A stretch of DNA of 47,511 bases from an uncultured Lachnospiraceae bacterium (GCA_947382415.1 CANCYO010000018.1:1-47511); one strand, 5' to 3'. Numbered from the stretch's first letter, positions 1 to 8,429 are shown. Notes: a model not told the origin generated them from the sequence alone. Program-made: numbers and translations.

Positions 1-2
1 TT

Positions 3-461
3 TTTGGAGGGCCGGTGTCAGCAGCCGGAGCGGCGGCTATAGGTTATGTCATATATACCGGCGGTGTGACCTGCTACGCGGCGGCAACGGATTCCGTGAT
101 GGTGGTGGATTCGTCCGGTGCGCTGGGCGTGCCTATATATGGAAAATCAGGTATGTCCGCAGTGATTGATTTTGGAAGTGATAATATAAATCTTTATCCT
201 CATCTTGGTGGAGGTATAGGATATCAATGCGGTCCGAGTGTTTCTGTTGGTATGGTGGAGAACTATGAGAAACCGAGTGATTATGCGGGAAATTTTATAG
301 GAGGGAATGCCGCTTTTTGGCTGGGAGCAGATCATTGCTGGAATCCAGACAAGGAATATGGTGTAGGTGCAAAAGCTACATCAGGTACATTTTCAAATGG
401 TTTCAGTTTTGGCTTTGGTTATGATTTCTTTTTTGGACCTATACAAATATTAGAATGGTAG
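3..461 (+). CDS. C-terminal part of an unidentified, possibly secreted or toxin-like protein (partial)
   Basis: The frame is open to the left edge (ttt gga ggg ccg before the GTG at 15), so this is probably the 3' end of a longer gene. A GTG start at 15 with GGAGGG only 3 nt upstream is possible but poorly spaced. The 148 visible residues are rich in Gly, Ala and aromatics: an Ala/Gly-rich hydrophobic stretch at about residues 3-26 (counted from the GTG), then alternating Gly/Phe/Tyr strands such as GGGIGYQCG and FSFGFGYDFFFG near the end. It resembles the variable C-terminal segments of RHS-like or other large secreted proteins, but I do not recognise a named domain. The stop abuts the GTG of the next small membrane-protein gene, an arrangement typical of effector and immunity genes. 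Function is inference only. Confidence 0.5.
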   Translation, partial: FGGPVSAAGAAAIGYVIYTGGVTCYAAATDSVMVVDSSGALGVPIYGKSGMSAVIDFGSDNINLYPHLGGGIGYQCGPSVSVGMVENYEKPSDYAGNFIGGNAAFWLGADHCWNPDKEYGVGAKATSGTFSNGFSFGFGYDFFFGPIQILEW

Positions 462-968
462 GTGAGAAAAGTGTATGTAGACTATAGATTATATAAAGCA
501 TGTTGTTTTGGAACTCCTGAATTTTTTGCGATAGCATCTTTTATTATTATACTTCTGCATGGGGCATGGCTTGTTTATGTGGCATGGAGTAGGAAATGGG
601 ACTGGAGAAGAAACGGTTTTCATTTATTCATGCTGGTAGGTCTTGGAGTAGTAGTGGCTATACAAATCGGGGTATTATGCAATGGCGGAATATATTTGCG
701 AGAAGAGAAAGAAGTTGATGCAGTTGAAATGCAGGGAGAGATTACAGGCATAAAAGGATTAGGGCAATTCTCTTTTCCAAGAATGCATAGTGATTTTGAT
801 GAGGAGGAAAAAACAGGCTATGAATTTACCATTAATGGGATTCAATGCAAGTTTGTTGCAAAAGGTTCTCTGGAGGTGGGGGATTATGTAACGGTAAAGT
901 ATCTGCCAAAGAGCGGATATATTCTATATATTGCTGAGACAGACAGAAATGCTGCCGATATAGAATAA
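462..968 (+). CDS. small membrane protein, possible immunity partner of the upstream gene
   Basis: Starts with GTG at the base after the upstream TAG, so it is translationally coupled. 168 residues. Two hydrophobic segments are visible, about residues 18-40 (FFAIASFIIILLHGAWLVYV) and 52-75 (FHLFMLVGLGVVVAIQIGVL), followed by a soluble C-terminal part of about 90 residues that includes a beta-rich stretch (YEFTINGIQCKFVAKGSLEVGDYVTVKYLP). That C-terminal pattern resembles DUF3592-like or OB-like extracytoplasmic domains on small Gram-positive membrane proteins; the match is only suggestive. AT-rich relative to uxaB downstream. Its position directly behind a probable polymorphic C-terminus suggests an immunity role, which is inference. 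Confidence 0.6.
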   Translation: MRKVYVDYRLYKACCFGTPEFFAIASFIIILLHGAWLVYVAWSRKWDWRRNGFHLFMLVGLGVVVAIQIGVLCNGGIYLREEKEVDAVEMQGEITGIKGLGQFSFPRMHSDFDEEEKTGYEFTINGIQCKFVAKGSLEVGDYVTVKYLPKSGYILYIAETDRNAADIE

Positions 969-1048
969 AAGTACACAATGATCTCTATATACATCTCGTC
1001 AGTTATTGGGAATCATACAGGCAGTTGTGGAAGCCTCTTTTGGGTACA

Positions 1049-1123
1049 GCGACAGGGGGTATGGGCCAAACGGGCAGTCCTGCCACTGCATCCGGCGCCC
1101 GTTTGGCCCATACCCCCTGCCGC
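1049..1123. repeat. long inverted repeat (perfect 23-bp arms)
   Basis: Arm one is 1053-1075 and arm two is 1097-1119; they are perfect reverse complements around a 21-nt spacer. One mismatch further out (1052/1120), three more pairs (1049-1051 with 1121-1123) extend the stem to about 27 bp. The arms are G+C-rich and contain GGGCCAAACGGGC. No T-run follows either strand closely, so it is not a standard intrinsic terminator. It could be a miniature mobile element, a REP-like extragenic palindrome or a structured RNA. Confidence 0.75.
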
Positions 1124-1249
1124 GTCACTCGTAGGAGACATTCAGCAACCGCCAGAGACTACCACGATGACGGGAAGACAGGCTTCTACTGCCTGAATGC
1201 AGGCATGATCGCCGAGGTTTCTTTTTAATTAGCTCTTTTATAATTATAG

Positions 1250-1278
1250 TGGAAAAAATCTGGAAAATATGTTATAGT
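1250..1278 (+). promoter_or_regulatory. putative sigma-A promoter of uxaBA
   Basis: A -35-like TGGAAA at 1250-1255 and a -10 TATAGT at 1273-1278 are separated by 17 bp. This leaves a leader of about 75 nt before the preferred uxaB start. The -35 is weak (4 of 6), which suggests regulated expression; no operator was identified. Confidence 0.45.
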
Positions 1279-1358
1279 GGATTCATTAAAGTGGAAAAGC
1301 CGGCGGCGGCCGGAAACTTAAGATGCGCGGGCAGCGCAGAATGGAGGATATAGATAAT

Positions 1359-2819
1359 ATGGAAATCTTAAACAAGTCAAAGACAGGCAGAAAAGAGAGA
1401 CCGATCAAGGTGGTTCAGTTCGGAGAGGGTAATTTCCTCCGCGCATTTGTGGATTACATGATCGACATCGCCAACGAGAAGGGAACCTTTGACGGTGATA
1501 TCGTTCTGATCAAGCCCATCGAGTTCGGCAATCTGGACATGTTCCACAAGCAGGACTGTCAGTACACGGTTTCCCTGCGCGGAAATGTGGACGGAGAGGG
1601 CAAGATCATCAACCGCGTGGTTACCAGTGTGGCCGATGCAGTTGATACCTTTAACGAATATGAGAAGTACATGAGCCTTGCCGAGATTGATACGCTCCGT
1701 TTTGTGGTGTCCAACACTACCGAGGCAGGTATCGTGTTTGACGATACTGATAAATTTGAACTGAATCCTCCCAAGACTTTCCCCGGAAAGCTGACCAAGT
1801 TCCTCTATCATAGATTTGAGACCTTCAAAGGCGATTTGTCCAAGGGTCTTGTGATGCTGCCCGTGGAGCTGATCGACGATAACGGCATCATGTTGAAAAA
1901 GTGTGTGATGCAGTTTATTGATCTCTGGGGTCTGTCCGCAGAGTTTAAGAAATGGGTGGAGGATGCCTGCATCTTTACTGCTACACTGGTAGACCGTATC
2001 GTCACCGGTTATCCCCGCGCTACCGAGCAGGAAGAGTGGGAGAAGCTGGGTTATGAGGATCATATCATGGTGACGGGCGAACCCTTCGCTCTCTGGGTAA
2101 TCGAGTCGGACAAGGATATCAGCAAGGAGTTTGATCTGCCCGGCGCAGGCCTTCCCGTGGTGTTCACGGATGATCATCATCCCTACAAGCAGAGAAAGGT
2201 TCGTATCTTAAACGGTGCGCATACTTCCTTTGTGCTTGCATCCTGGCTGTGCGGCAATGATATCGTGAGACAGTCCATGGAAGATGAAGATATCCGCAAC
2301 TTTATGAACAAGACTATTTTTGATGAGGTTATCCCTACACTGACGCTGCCTGAGGACGAGTTGAAGGCGTTTGCGGGAGAGGTTGTGAACCGCTTCAACA
2401 ATCCTTATGTGGATCATGCGCTGCTGGCGATCTCCCTGAATTCCGTTTCCAAGTGGAGAGCGAGATGTCTGCCCAGCCTTCTGGGATATGTTGATAAATT
2501 CGGCAAACTTCCCGCACATATGACCTTCTCCATCGCTGCTCTGATGGCGTTCTACACAGGCACTGAGATCAGGGACGGCGCGCTGATCGGACACAGAGAC
2601 GGTCAGGAATACAATGTGAAGGATGATATGCCCGTGCTGGAGTTCTTCCGCGACAACAGCGGTAAAGATACCAGAAGCTTTGTGACTGCTTATCTTGGCA
2701 GAGAGGATTTCCATGGTCAGGATCTGAACAAGGTTCCCGGGCTCACCGATGCGGTGACTGCTTATCTGGATGATATTAAAACGAATGGTATGAGGGCGGC
2801 ATTATGCAGAATTTCCTGA
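1359..2819 (+). CDS. uxaB: tagaturonate reductase (altronate oxidoreductase)
   Basis: NAD-dependent interconversion of tagaturonate and D-altronate, the second step of galacturonate breakdown in the cytoplasm. Sequence landmarks shared with E. coli UxaB: the N-terminal nucleotide-binding start QFGEGNFLRAFVD, SNTTEAGI, an ELID.NG segment, LVDRIVTGYPR and the catalytic-domain ILNGAHT, in the right order over about 486 residues (E. coli 483). It belongs to the mannitol dehydrogenase family. I choose ATG 1359 because GGAGG lies at 1343-1347; in-frame ATGs at 1323 and 1341 would add 12 or 6 residues without a better site. The 3' end overlaps uxaA by 16 bp, so the two are one operon. Confident in the family; uxaB rather than another polyol dehydrogenase is supported by the uxaA neighbour. 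Confidence 0.95.
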   Translation: MEILNKSKTGRKERPIKVVQFGEGNFLRAFVDYMIDIANEKGTFDGDIVLIKPIEFGNLDMFHKQDCQYTVSLRGNVDGEGKIINRVVTSVADAVDTFNEYEKYMSLAEIDTLRFVVSNTTEAGIVFDDTDKFELNPPKTFPGKLTKFLYHRFETFKGDLSKGLVMLPVELIDDNGIMLKKCVMQFIDLWGLSAEFKKWVEDACIFTATLVDRIVTGYPRATEQEEWEKLGYEDHIMVTGEPFALWVIESDKDISKEFDLPGAGLPVVFTDDHHPYKQRKVRILNGAHTSFVLASWLCGNDIVRQSMEDEDIRNFMNKTIFDEVIPTLTLPEDELKAFAGEVVNRFNNPYVDHALLAISLNSVSKWRARCLPSLLGYVDKFGKLPAHMTFSIAALMAFYTGTEIRDGALIGHRDGQEYNVKDDMPVLEFFRDNSGKDTRSFVTAYLGREDFHGQDLNKVPGLTDAVTAYLDDIKTNGMRAALCRIS

Positions 2820-4315
2820 AAATAAACGAGAATGACAATGTGGTGGTGGCGCTGAACACCATCCCTGCGGGTGAGACGATCACCGTAGACACAGAAGGTG
2901 GAAGCAGATCTGTGACCGCGCTGGAGGAGATTCCTGCCGGACATAAGATGGCGATCTGTGATATTCCCGAGGGCGGCGAAGTGATCAAATATGGCTATCG
3001 CATCGGCAATGCCAAGGAGAATATAAAAGCAGGCAACTGGATTCATGTACACAATGTGAAGACTGCCTTGGGCGATCTGCTGGAATACAGCTATGATCCC
3101 ACTCCTGTGGAGGAGAAGAGGACTGAGGATGTGACCTTCATGGGCTTTAACCGTCCTGACGGCAAGGTGGGCGTCCGCAACGATATCTGGGTGATTCCCA
3201 CTGTGGGCTGTGTGAACAATGTGGCGGGCGCTATCGTAAAGCAGGCAAACGACTGGCTGAATGCCAACAGGGACGGACTGGAGACAGTGGGAGAGGTGAT
3301 CACCTTCCCTCATCCTTACGGCTGTTCCCAGATGGGCGACGATCAGGAGCATACCAGAGCTATTCTGGCGGATCTGATCAATCATCCCAATGCCGGCGGT
3401 GTACTGGTGCTGGGTCTGGGTTGTGAGAACAGCAATATTGATGTGTTGATGCCTTACATCGGGAATTATGACGAGAAGCGCGTTAAATTCCTGGTGGCGC
3501 AGGAGCATGACGATGAGATCAGTGATTCCGTTGAGCTCATCAAGGAGCTGGCTGCCTACGCCGGTACTTTCAAGCGCGAGCCCATAAGCGTGAGCAAGCT
3601 GGTGATCGGCATGAAGTGCGGCGGAAGCGACGGTCTGTCGGGTATTACCGCCAATCCTCTGGTGGGACGTTTCTCTGACCTGCTCATCTCCAAGGGCGGC
3701 ACCACGATATTGACGGAAGTGCCCGAAATGTTTGGCGCGGAGACTATCCTTATGAACCGTTGTGCCAACGAGGAGCTGTTTGAGAAAACTGTCGATCTGA
3801 TTAATGATTTTAAGAATTATTTCAAGAGTCATAATCAGACTATCTATGAGAATCCATCCCCCGGCAACAAAAAGGGAGGTATTTCTACGCTGGAGGATAA
3901 GTCTCTGGGCTGTACCCAGAAGTCGGGCAGCGCTTTGGTGAAAGGTGTGCTGGCTTACGGCGAGACAGTAAAGACTCCGGGCCTCAATCTTTTGAGTGCC
4001 CCCGGAAACGATCTGGTGGCGGCTACCGCTCTTGCAGCGGCAGGCGCGCATATCGTGCTCTTTACCACTGGCCGCGGAACTCCTTTTGCGTCCCCTGTGC
4101 CCACTATGAAGATTGCCACGAACTCCAGGCTGGCAAACAAAAAATCCAACTGGATTGATTTTAACGCCGGCGTACTGGTGGAGGACAGCAATATGAACGA
4201 TGAGACTCAGAGATTGTTTGATCTGGTGGTGGAGACTGCAAGCGGCAGACAGGTCTGCAGCGAGGCGGCAGGTTTCCATGATATGGCCATCTTTAAGCAG
4301 GGCGTGACACTGTAA
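2804..4315 (+). CDS. uxaA: altronate dehydratase
   Basis: Dehydrates D-altronate to 2-keto-3-deoxygluconate, the step after UxaB. The 503 residues align end to end with E. coli UxaA (495): an N-terminal SAF-like part (HKMAICDIPEGGEVIKYG), then GVRNDIWVIPTVGCVN, HPYGCSQMGDD, LGLGCEN, KCGGSDGLSGITANP, EVPEMFGAE, NPSPGNKKGG and the C-terminal SAPGNDLVA and IATNS blocks. The conserved cysteines fit an iron-dependent dehydratase. Start ATG 2804 lies inside the end of uxaB with GAGG at 2792-2795. A strong intrinsic terminator follows at 4376. Assignment is very secure. Confidence 0.97.
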   Translation: MQNFLKINENDNVVVALNTIPAGETITVDTEGGSRSVTALEEIPAGHKMAICDIPEGGEVIKYGYRIGNAKENIKAGNWIHVHNVKTALGDLLEYSYDPTPVEEKRTEDVTFMGFNRPDGKVGVRNDIWVIPTVGCVNNVAGAIVKQANDWLNANRDGLETVGEVITFPHPYGCSQMGDDQEHTRAILADLINHPNAGGVLVLGLGCENSNIDVLMPYIGNYDEKRVKFLVAQEHDDEISDSVELIKELAAYAGTFKREPISVSKLVIGMKCGGSDGLSGITANPLVGRFSDLLISKGGTTILTEVPEMFGAETILMNRCANEELFEKTVDLINDFKNYFKSHNQTIYENPSPGNKKGGISTLEDKSLGCTQKSGSALVKGVLAYGETVKTPGLNLLSAPGNDLVAATALAAAGAHIVLFTTGRGTPFASPVPTMKIATNSRLANKKSNWIDFNAGVLVEDSNMNDETQRLFDLVVETASGRQVCSEAAGFHDMAIFKQGVTL

Positions 4316-4375
4316 CGGCTGATATCAGCAAGGAGCCAGGAAACGGATTAGAATTTTGCAGGAATCTTTATGGAT

Positions 4376-4411
4376 AAAACCCCGCGTGGTCTTGGGATCA
4401 CGCGGGGTTTT
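4376..4411 (+). terminator. intrinsic terminator of uxaBA
   Basis: AAAACCCCGCGTG pairs with CACGCGGGGTTTT, and the stem continues inward through a G-T wobble to about 16 bp around a TTGG loop. The flanking A and T runs make it usable on either strand. It lies before the preferred start of the TIR gene (4439), which argues against the longer in-frame start at 4370. Confidence 0.85.
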
Positions 4412-4438
4412 CGCGGGAGGGGAAAGGTTGAAAGGAAT

Positions 4439-7400
4439 ATGGATGTAAAAACTTATAGGTATAAGGCTTTCATCAGTTATAGGCATCTGCCTTTGGACAA
4501 AGCGGTTGCGGTCAGACTCCAGAAAAGTCTGGAGAGTTATCGTTTGCCCAAAGGTTTGAGGAAGGAGAAGGCTCCCTGGCGCATTTTTCGGGATGAATCG
4601 GAACTCCCGACCAGCAATAATCTGAGTGATAATATTAAAGAAGCTCTGCTGCAGAGCGAATTTTTGATTGTTTTGTGCAGCAGGGCCACAAAAGAATCCC
4701 GCTGGTGTATGGAGGAGATCACGTTTTTTAAAAGCCTGCACGGAGGGACCAATGAAAACATCATTACGGTTCTGGTTGACGGGATTCCCTCGGAGGTCTT
4801 TCCGAGAGAATTGTGTACTGTGACAAAATGGATCAATACGCCTGAGGGTGAGAGGGTTCAGACGATAGAGGAGGTAGAACCGCTGGCCGCAAATATAGCG
4901 GCAGCTTCCGTGCAGAAGACGCTGAACAGGCTGAGAGGAGAATTGCTTCGTATCGTGGCGCCTCTGGCAGGGTGCAGATATGATGATTTGTACCAGAGAC
5001 ATCAGAGAAGAAAAATCCGGCGGATTCTTACGGTTTCGCTTTCGGGGTTGACGCTGGTTTCGTTGGTTGCATGTATTACGACAATTTTGCTCCTGGTCAT
5101 TGCCGGGCAGAACAAAAAACTGCAGAGCAATGCGGAGGTGATTTCCGGGCAGAATGAACAGTTACAGCAGAACACAATCGACATTTCCAACAGGATGGCA
5201 TCGCTTTTACTTGAAAATGCCAACAGAGAGGAAGCGGTAAAAACCATACTGGAATCGTATGATTATGACAGCAGCCCGGAGAAAATTTCCGGCACCACAG
5301 AGTCTATACTGACAGATGCACTGTATGCCTATGAGACTTCTCCCGATGTGAAGCAGGATCATTTGTTTGTCACTCGCGGAGCTGTACTGGGATGCGAGTA
5401 TAATGATGATTGTACGCTGTTTTTGGCCTATGATGAGAACCGTTACGTCTATGTGTGGGATGTGGATACGGGAGCGCTTTTGCTGGATTATAAAGTGGAT
5501 GAACATCTGACGGAAGTATTGTTATTGGCATATTTTTATGAAAATGACCGCGTCATCATAGCGTCGCCGGATGCTCTTCAGCAGATTAATGTAAGAGAAT
5601 CAACACAGCCGGTGTGGGGAACAACGCTTACTCCTAAATTATATGCGTGTGCGCGGGACGAAGATACAGATATGCTCCTGATGCAGACATACGGAGATTG
5701 GGAGACTCAGTGCCTGACCTTTTTTGATCCTGAAACGAAGCAGATTGCACCGGTATACGGCGTGGGAGATATTCTTTCCGAATTATCCGATCTGGAGGGG
5801 AACGGCAGCGGCGCATCAGCGTTTTGGCTGGAGCATATGTTTATGATTGATGACAAAACCGTGGATTTTAAAGACGGAAAATGTGCAGTGTTATTGACCT
5901 GTAAGGATCATAGTACCGGTTTTGCGCTCTTTCTGGATACTGAGAAGGAAGACTATCAGTTGGTTCAACTGCCGAAGGTTTATGGTCTGGATGCTGCAGG
6001 AGGCATATGCTTCATTGATTCGGACAGAGTCGCTGTCCGCGTATGTGCGGATGGATTTTTTAATCTATGCATCGTCAGCTGCGAGGGAGAGGTTCTCGAT
6101 TCGGGTCTCTATACCGGCGAAGGGAAAAGTTCTATAAAGGACCATGTGATCATGCAAAAATCCCGTGGACAGGATAAGCCGCTTCTGGTCATGGGCGCAG
6201 GTCCCACTTGTCTGATAATTGATCTGGATAGCTTTGAGATTTATGACAACAGGGTTTCAAACGCGGATATCTGTAATATAGAATATTATCAGGATATGGA
6301 GGAAGGACTTTTTGTATTCTATGAGGACGGGAAGGTATACAGGGGAAACGCGAATAAATTGCGGCATGTTGAGACTGTTGGCAGCTATGCGGAGAAGCCG
6401 TTCATAAGGGGTGATGACGGACATTATGCGTTGTGCAGCGGAAATGAGTGCGAGATCGTGTTGTATTCCAGGCAATTGGACCAGCGATATCATGCATATA
6501 TACCGGTTTCGGTTTCCGGCGATCATTTTGTAGATTTTCAATACAGTGCAGACGGCAGTAAATATATGTTTCAAAGTGTTGCGGATGGTAAGTATTATGT
6601 TTATGACGCGGAATCTCAGAAACTGATCAGAGAGTTTGAGACGGACAGCGATCAGGCTGTGCTGTGGAGTCATTATTTTGTCTGCAGCGGTCGGGGTGTA
6701 AGGTTTTATGATCTGAATACAGGAGAACCGGAAAATCCGGAGAGGAAAAGTTCCCCGACGGGTACTACTTATTATGCCGATTTCAGTACTGTTACAGGCG
6801 ATTTTATGGAGGATGGCCTATATGTCTCAAAAGATGGGACCGCCTTGTTTATTGTGGCGACAAAGCAGATTGAAAAGATTACGGAGGAGGAGACGGAGCT
6901 TGTATGGAAGTATGAGGAGGAGGTTCACAAGAGGATTTCGGATTATTTTGCAAGTCATTTGAGTGATGACGGAAGGTGGATATTTGTTCAGATGACGGAT
7001 ACGGTCAGCGGTGATAAAGAGCTTGTCCTGATTGATCTGGAGGACGGTTCCGTTCAGGAATTGTTGAAAAGTGAGGATGGGACATTTCTCCTATCAGACA
7101 AATATGCCGGCGTAGCATTTTCCCATGATAACAGGACTGCCGCTTATTCAGAAAACAATATCATTCACATTCACTCGCTGGATGAGGCGAAAACAATAAA
7201 AGAAATTGAGGCACAGGAAGTTCAGATACAGAAGATTGTGTTTACGCCGGACTCAGACGGGATTATTACCTATACGGCTGACGGATATCTGCGCAAATAT
7301 GACATTGAGACAGGCGGTCTGACCGGGGTCTTAAAGCTGGATGAGCGCCTGCGCGAGCATGGTTCAAACGTAACGCTTACGATGGACACGGAGAATCGTC

Positions 7401-7624
7401 TTCTGCTGGTATCTACTACATACGGGATTGACGGCGCCGTATTTGTATATCCCGATACAATGCAGTGTAAAATGCAGCTTTTGGATCAGATCTTTTTAGG
7501 GTATCAACCCGGGACGAAAGAGATTTGGGCAACGGGGGATGAGGGCGCGTATGCTTATTATATTTATAGTGCCAAAGATTTGTTGGAGCAATCATATGAT
7601 TTGCTGAACCATATAAAAAAGTAA
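4439..7624 (+). CDS. TIR domain - transmembrane - propeller-like repeat protein
   Basis: About 1061 residues. Residues about 6-135 form a TIR domain: KAFISYRH at the start, FRDESELPTS, SEFLIVLCS and SRWCMEEI; Glu93 of WCxxE matches the catalytic glutamate position of NAD-cleaving bacterial TIRs. A conserved-looking linker ends in a basic stretch (RRKIRR), then one membrane helix at about 196-220, a Gln/Asn-rich coiled coil at about 222-270, and some 750 residues of beta-rich repeats (for example YVYVWDVDTGALL, LRKYDIETGG) that look like degenerate WD40/propeller blades. The N-terminal TIR would be cytoplasmic and the repeats probably outside. Start ATG 4439 is chosen because the uxaA terminator lies before it; AAAGG is just upstream. 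No adjacent effector or sensor gene. Signalling or antiphage abortive infection is inferred. Confidence 0.8.
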   Translation: MDVKTYRYKAFISYRHLPLDKAVAVRLQKSLESYRLPKGLRKEKAPWRIFRDESELPTSNNLSDNIKEALLQSEFLIVLCSRATKESRWCMEEITFFKSLHGGTNENIITVLVDGIPSEVFPRELCTVTKWINTPEGERVQTIEEVEPLAANIAAASVQKTLNRLRGELLRIVAPLAGCRYDDLYQRHQRRKIRRILTVSLSGLTLVSLVACITTILLLVIAGQNKKLQSNAEVISGQNEQLQQNTIDISNRMASLLLENANREEAVKTILESYDYDSSPEKISGTTESILTDALYAYETSPDVKQDHLFVTRGAVLGCEYNDDCTLFLAYDENRYVYVWDVDTGALLLDYKVDEHLTEVLLLAYFYENDRVIIASPDALQQINVRESTQPVWGTTLTPKLYACARDEDTDMLLMQTYGDWETQCLTFFDPETKQIAPVYGVGDILSELSDLEGNGSGASAFWLEHMFMIDDKTVDFKDGKCAVLLTCKDHSTGFALFLDTEKEDYQLVQLPKVYGLDAAGGICFIDSDRVAVRVCADGFFNLCIVSCEGEVLDSGLYTGEGKSSIKDHVIMQKSRGQDKPLLVMGAGPTCLIIDLDSFEIYDNRVSNADICNIEYYQDMEEGLFVFYEDGKVYRGNANKLRHVETVGSYAEKPFIRGDDGHYALCSGNECEIVLYSRQLDQRYHAYIPVSVSGDHFVDFQYSADGSKYMFQSVADGKYYVYDAESQKLIREFETDSDQAVLWSHYFVCSGRGVRFYDLNTGEPENPERKSSPTGTTYYADFSTVTGDFMEDGLYVSKDGTALFIVATKQIEKITEEETELVWKYEEEVHKRISDYFASHLSDDGRWIFVQMTDTVSGDKELVLIDLEDGSVQELLKSEDGTFLLSDKYAGVAFSHDNRTAAYSENNIIHIHSLDEAKTIKEIEAQEVQIQKIVFTPDSDGIITYTADGYLRKYDIETGGLTGVLKLDERLREHGSNVTLTMDTENRLLLVSTTYGIDGAVFVYPDTMQCKMQLLDQIFLGYQPGTKEIWATGDEGAYAYYIYSAKDLLEQSYDLLNHIKK

Positions 7625-7630
7625 GGAGAT

Positions 7631-7666
7631 CCCCGCAGAGCTGTTGTCTGCCGGCGCTTTGCGGGG
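7631..7666 (+). terminator. hairpin after the TIR gene, weak terminator
   Basis: CCCCGCAGAGC pairs with GCTTTGCGGGG (11 bp with one G-T wobble) six bases after the TIR stop. No T-run follows immediately; the nearest is at about 7680. It may mark the transcript end. Confidence 0.4.
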
Positions 7667-7686
7667 GCTCAGTATGGCATTTTTGC

Positions 7687-7715
7687 TTGACAGATCATTC
7701 AATGTATCATACAAT
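7687..7715 (+). promoter_or_regulatory. consensus promoter upstream of the Rpn remnant
   Basis: TTGACA at 7687-7692, 17-bp spacer, TACAAT at 7710-7715. The match is near perfect even though the gene it serves is a remnant. Confidence 0.65.
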
Positions 7716-7930
7716 ATTAATATCTTAAATTTAAGGTTTCTAAATCAGAGCAGTTTTTATTTTAGATTCTCTATTTCAAGTTTCTGATTTCAGGTTTTGA
7801 ATCGGAGTTTTCTGAGGCAGTTCTGCCATGGCAATTTTGCTGAACAATCTTGTTTTTTCCATTTGATATGTGACAACAACAGACATTGGCAGGGGCAGGC
7901 TGTGACAACCTTCTCTGCAGAAGGAGGAGT

Positions 7931-8386
7931 ATGGGAAAATATGATGACGCCATGTATCGCTATTTGTCAGTTTTTCACACGGAATTAAGGCTGCTGATGG
8001 AAGTGCTGTGTTTGCGTCAGAATAAGGAAGAAATGGATAAACTCTGGAATAGAGAAGATTTTTCACATGTGCATCGGGAGACGGCGGAGACGATAGCGGT
8101 CATGACAGACAGCACAGAGTTGCTGGAAAAACTGGAACAGCAGAAAGATGATCAGGAAGGAGGCGGATACGATATGTGTCTGGCAATGGAAGAATTGAGG
8201 AAGGACTGGATAGCGCGGGGAGAAGTATATGGAAAAGCAGAAGGAAAAGCGGAGGAAATTGTTGCCATGGGTTTGGAATTTGACCTTTCGAGGAACGATA
8301 TTCTGAACAGACTGCAAAACAGGCTGCAGGTGTCCGAACAGAGGGCAGGAGAATATCTGGAACTGTTTGGGAGCCGCCCGGTGTAA
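7931..8386 (+). CDS. internally deleted Rpn-family nuclease/transposase remnant
   Basis: 151 residues from ATG 7931, with AAGGAGG just upstream. The first 13 residues (MGKYDDAMYRYLS) match the usual start of Lachnospiraceae Rpn-family recombination-promoting nucleases. The next residues jump straight to what is normally the C-terminal third of that family: a helical FHTELRLLMEVL segment, a FSHVHRETAETIAVMT segment, then CLAMEELRKDWIARGE with a charged helical end. The middle of about 190 residues carrying the PD-(D/E)XK active site is missing, so it cannot be a working nuclease. The reading frame is intact and it retains a promoter and good ribosome binding site, so the short form may still be expressed. 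Full-length members are about 300 residues. The family call is from memory of related proteins. Confidence 0.65.
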   Translation: MGKYDDAMYRYLSVFHTELRLLMEVLCLRQNKEEMDKLWNREDFSHVHRETAETIAVMTDSTELLEKLEQQKDDQEGGGYDMCLAMEELRKDWIARGEVYGKAEGKAEEIVAMGLEFDLSRNDILNRLQNRLQVSEQRAGEYLELFGSRPV

Positions 8387-8403
8387 GGCGAAGCTCCCAA
8401 ACA
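8364..8403. terminator. convergent-gene hairpin
   Basis: TGTTTGGGAGC pairs with GCTCCCAAACA, with an inner CGCC/GGCG extension. It spans the stop codon of the Rpn remnant (8384-8386) and lies 27 bp from the stop of the convergent ABC-F gene. No clear T-run on either side; it may still stabilise or end both transcripts. Confidence 0.5.
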
Positions 8404-8429
8404 AATTCGACAGACAGGATTCTGCGGCA

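Larger units (their letters stand above)
969..1322. other. intergenic region upstream of uxaB
   Basis: A 354-bp gap. It holds the long inverted repeat at 1049-1123 and a plausible uxaB promoter at 1250-1278. Two overlapping frames of 72 and 67 codons cross the palindrome (978-1196 and 1025-1228), but they lack good ribosome binding sites and read through both arms of the repeat, so I do not treat them as genes. Confidence 0.6.
7625..7930 (+). other. AT-rich intergenic region before the Rpn remnant
   Basis: A 306-bp gap with a hairpin at its start (7631-7666), a consensus promoter at 7687-7715 and an untranslated leader of about 210 nt that contains short repeated AT motifs. Short frames here lack ribosome binding sites. 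Confidence 0.6.

Noticed and set aside
978..1228. Two overlapping frames across the inverted repeat near uxaB
   Set aside because: No ribosome site; the frames read both arms of the palindrome, producing mirrored GVWAKRA and VWPIPP peptides.
2762..4279. 505-codon minus-strand frame opposite uxaA
   Set aside because: An antisense shadow of the well-conserved uxaA coding sequence; the translation has no recognisable domain.
4370..4438. Longer N-terminus of the TIR protein starting at 4370
   Set aside because: These codons lie across the uxaBA terminator stem and read MDKTPRG...; the TIR domain begins after ATG 4439 and the extra residues are hydrophilic filler.
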